A stretch of DNA of 64,000 nucleotides from Roseomonas marmotae. GTDB lineage: Bacteria; Pseudomonadota; Alphaproteobacteria; Acetobacterales; Acetobacteraceae. The notes under the pieces were generated by a model. That model did no database searches. It was given only the letters and a program-made list of their open reading frames with translations, and had not been told where the DNA came from. Position numbers and translations under genes: made by a program. Shown here piece after piece: positions 62,931 through 64,000 of this stretch. Every line of letters begins with the position of its first letter. Position 1 is the first letter of the stretch. The stretch lies in contig NZ_CP061091.1 in assembly GCF_017654485.1 (NCBI RefSeq), positions 3,230,501-3,294,500 on the forward strand. Direction: 5' to 3'.

Positions 62931-62997
62931 GTTGGAGTGGTGTCCAACCTCAATTATTATGATTGGCATAATCCGTAACGTCAATCAGAAAGATTGA
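62931..62997. promoter_or_regulatory. Divergent promoter-operator switch with three palindromes
   Basis: Leftward promoter: TTGACG (complement of 62979-62984), 17 bases, CATAAT (complement of 62956-62961). Rightward promoter: TTGGAG (62932-62937), 17 bases, TATTAT (62955-62960). Three perfect inverted repeats with 6-base arms overlap them: GTTGGA/TCCAAC (62931-62948), ATTATG/CATAAT (62956-62972) and TCAATC/GATTGA (62981-62997). They are natural sites for the adjacent XRE repressor. Confidence 0.8.
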
Positions 62998-63257
62998 ACT
63001 TGGCCTCACTCACGATATCTGCCGCTCAATGTCGCGGTGCTCGGGCTATGCTCGGCTGGAATCAGGCTCAGTTGGCTGAGGCTGCCCAGGTAGCTCGCCA
63101 GACGGTGGTGGACTTCGAGCGAGGAGCCCGAACCCCCTATCCGAACAATCTCACCGCCATCCGCGCGGCCCTCGAAGCCGCCGGTGTGGAGTTCATTCCG
63201 GAGAATGGCGGGGGCGCGGGGGTAAGGTTGAGGAAGGCCAGCGAGAGCGAGCACTGA
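62994..63257 (+). CDS. XRE-family repressor
   Basis: The 87-residue protein has an HTH of the Cro/C1 type (RGARAMLGWNQAQLAEAAQV, then ARQTVVDFERGARTPY) and the C-terminal LEAAGVEFIPENGGGAGVRL typical of short phage XRE regulators. The TTG at 62994 is used because no ATG or GTG precedes the first helix; TTG 63000 is also possible. The start lies inside the third palindrome, so binding there would block its own expression. Confidence 0.87.
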   Translation: MNLASLTISAAQCRGARAMLGWNQAQLAEAAQVARQTVVDFERGARTPYPNNLTAIRAALEAAGVEFIPENGGGAGVRLRKASESEH

Positions 63258-63258
63258 C

Positions 63259-63480
63259 ATGCCTCCCAGGTCGGAAAGGCAGCCGCCTGCCATCGGGTCG
63301 ATATGGGCGCCGGCCGTTGGTGGATCTCCACAGCGCGTGGTGGTGCGGCTGGGCTTCAACAGCTCCAACACGCCCCTTGTGTTGTTCCGCCGCGGGGAGG
63401 AGACGGATGTTCGCTCGTGCACATTGACTGCGTGGCACCGTTGGGTGACGGACAACAAGGCGGTTGTTCTGCCAGGGTAA
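63259..63480 (+). CDS. Hypothetical 73-residue island protein
   Basis: The product starts MPPRSERQPPAIGSIWAPAV and contains VVVRLGFNSSNTPLVLFRRG and TLTAWHRWV, a plausible small beta-rich fold. It begins one base after the repressor stop, so the two are co-transcribed. I do not recognise a family. Confidence 0.58.
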   Translation: MPPRSERQPPAIGSIWAPAVGGSPQRVVVRLGFNSSNTPLVLFRRGEETDVRSCTLTAWHRWVTDNKAVVLPG

Positions 63481-63494
63481 GGGAAACAGCCAAA

Positions 63495-63911
63495 GTGAAG
63501 ATCGACCAGGATTACCTGAAACATCTACTGGATGCCTTCGAGAGCGCCCCTGGACCGGTCACAGACATTCAGCAGCTCCAGGCGTCTGGCCTCGACTATC
63601 GAACCGACGCCTTTATCTTCCATGCTGAGATTTTAGCTGATCAAGGCTTCCTCACCCGAGACGACAGGAAGGCCGGTATCGGACTACAGCGCGGAGCGGA
63701 CGGGTCGATTCAATGGTCGGTCTTACCTCTCCGCCTCACAGCTGCGGGCCACGAGTTCGCCGAAAACCTCCGCAACAAGGAGGTTTGGACCACTATCAAG
63801 ACCAGTTTCAGGGATGCCAGCATCAGCACACTTGCGAGCGTGGCGAAGCAATTGGCCGAAGGGTACGCAAAGCAGAAGATGGAGCGGCTTCTGGGCCTGG
63901 GAAGCTCATAA
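63495..63911 (+). CDS. DUF2513 family protein
   Basis: The 138-residue product matches the DUF2513 pattern: MKIDQDYLKHLLDAFESAPG, then FIFHAEILADQGFLTRDD, VLPLRLTAAGHEFAENLRNK and VWTTIKTSFRDASISTLASV. DUF2513 proteins occur on phages and other mobile elements and have a winged-helix-like first part; their role is unknown. GTG 63495 is the family start. It ends the rightward transcript, followed by a strong hairpin. Confidence 0.82.
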   Translation: MKIDQDYLKHLLDAFESAPGPVTDIQQLQASGLDYRTDAFIFHAEILADQGFLTRDDRKAGIGLQRGADGSIQWSVLPLRLTAAGHEFAENLRNKEVWTTIKTSFRDASISTLASVAKQLAEGYAKQKMERLLGLGSS

Positions 63912-63914
63912 CAA

Positions 63915-63942
63915 AGCCCGCCGCGGCAGGGCCGGGCGGGCT
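63915..63942 (+). terminator. Hairpin ending the rightward repressor operon
   Basis: AGCCCGCC and GGCGGGCT form a perfect 8-base-pair stem three bases after the DUF2513 stop. No T-run follows. It is the likely end of the repressor transcript. Confidence 0.6.
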
Positions 63943-63950
63943 GGTAACTG

Positions 63951-63982
63951 CTTCTCCGTCAAGCGCAGAGTGGGCGGAGAAG
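63951..63982. repeat. Inverted repeat near the window end
   Basis: CTTCTCCG (63951-63958) and CGGAGAAG (63975-63982) are perfect complements around 16 bases. It follows the previous hairpin and may be a second terminator or a protein-binding site of the next gene, which is outside the window. Confidence 0.45.
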
Positions 63983-64000
63983 TTCAGCTTCCTTCGCCAC

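Larger units (their letters stand above)
50278..64000. mobile_element. Integrated phage-satellite-like island (candidate capsid-forming PICI), right end outside window
   Basis: The element starts at a tRNA-Arg and carries leftward regulators, a primase/helicase, portal, prohead protease, major capsid, HNH, TerS and TerL, but no tail, lysis or baseplate genes. An XRE repressor is divergent at the main promoter. On the terminase side only one small gene separates TerL from the tRNA, so no tail module can lie there. Base composition of several end genes is lower in GC than the host. No integrase is seen; it should lie right of 64000, next to the other attachment site. A remnant HK97-like prophage that lost its tail genes is the main alternative. 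Confidence 0.8.

Noticed and set aside
63006..63524. 172-codon leftward frame across the repressor operon
   Set aside because: It overlaps three rightward genes with better coding character and would begin inside the DUF2513 gene.
50278..64000. Intact tailed prophage
   Set aside because: No tail, tape-measure, baseplate, holin or endolysin gene is visible in 13.7 kb, and the terminase end abuts the tRNA. A satellite or a decayed prophage fits better.

Overview
This is a GC-rich (roughly 70%) alphaproteobacterial chromosome segment. Gene content points to the Acetobacteraceae, most like Roseomonas: an aroQ-accB-accC cluster, an mprF/lpiA-acvB pair, a TctBAC tricarboxylate transporter and a FabI-type enoyl reductase. 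The genus is inferred from overall resemblance, not from a marker gene.

Chromosomal part (1-50277). Bases 1-6624 hold four overlapping signalling genes: a CheA-type hybrid kinase cut by the window edge, a CheB methylesterase and two hybrid histidine kinases. Then come a GNAT acetyltransferase, a GT4 glycosyltransferase, an ABC exporter, rpsD and aat. A lysyl-phosphatidylglycerol pair follows (mprF with an AcvB/VirJ-like hydrolase), then accC-accB-aroQ, a Cys-rich copper-storage protein, a glycine-zipper lipoprotein and a ThiS-like protein without the terminal diglycine. Further on are fpr, an EamA transporter, uvrB, an OmpR/histidine kinase pair, a metallophosphoesterase, tctB-tctA-tctC, an SDR enzyme with a divergent MarR regulator, and a five-gene peptide-type ABC importer. 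The stretch ends with a fused APH/P-loop kinase, pdxH divergent from fabI, three small disordered proteins in a row, an LprI-like protein, a FAD amine oxidase, a uronate dehydrogenase with a mutarotase, and an amidase.

Mobile part (50201-64000). A tRNA-Arg(CCG) gene marks the edge of an integrated element that runs past the right end of the window. Nearly all of it is transcribed leftward from one strong promoter near 62.97 kb. In order of transcription it encodes a chain of tiny overlapping genes, a MerR-like regulator with a three-box operator, an AlpA-like protein, a primase in two pieces with a DUF927 helicase, portal, prohead protease, major capsid protein, an unknown 130-residue protein, HNH nuclease, TerS and TerL. 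A divergent XRE repressor sits at the promoter, followed rightward by a 73-residue protein and a DUF2513 protein. No tail or lysis genes are visible, and on the terminase side the element ends within about 430 bases of the tRNA. A complete head and packaging set, a primase, an AlpA-like regulator and a tRNA site without tail genes is the layout of capsid-forming phage-inducible chromosomal islands (cf-PICIs), satellites that make their own heads and borrow helper tails. I consider this the most important observation. A low-GC gene between the tRNA and TerL resembles the Trypco2 conflict-system domain and may be anti-phage cargo.
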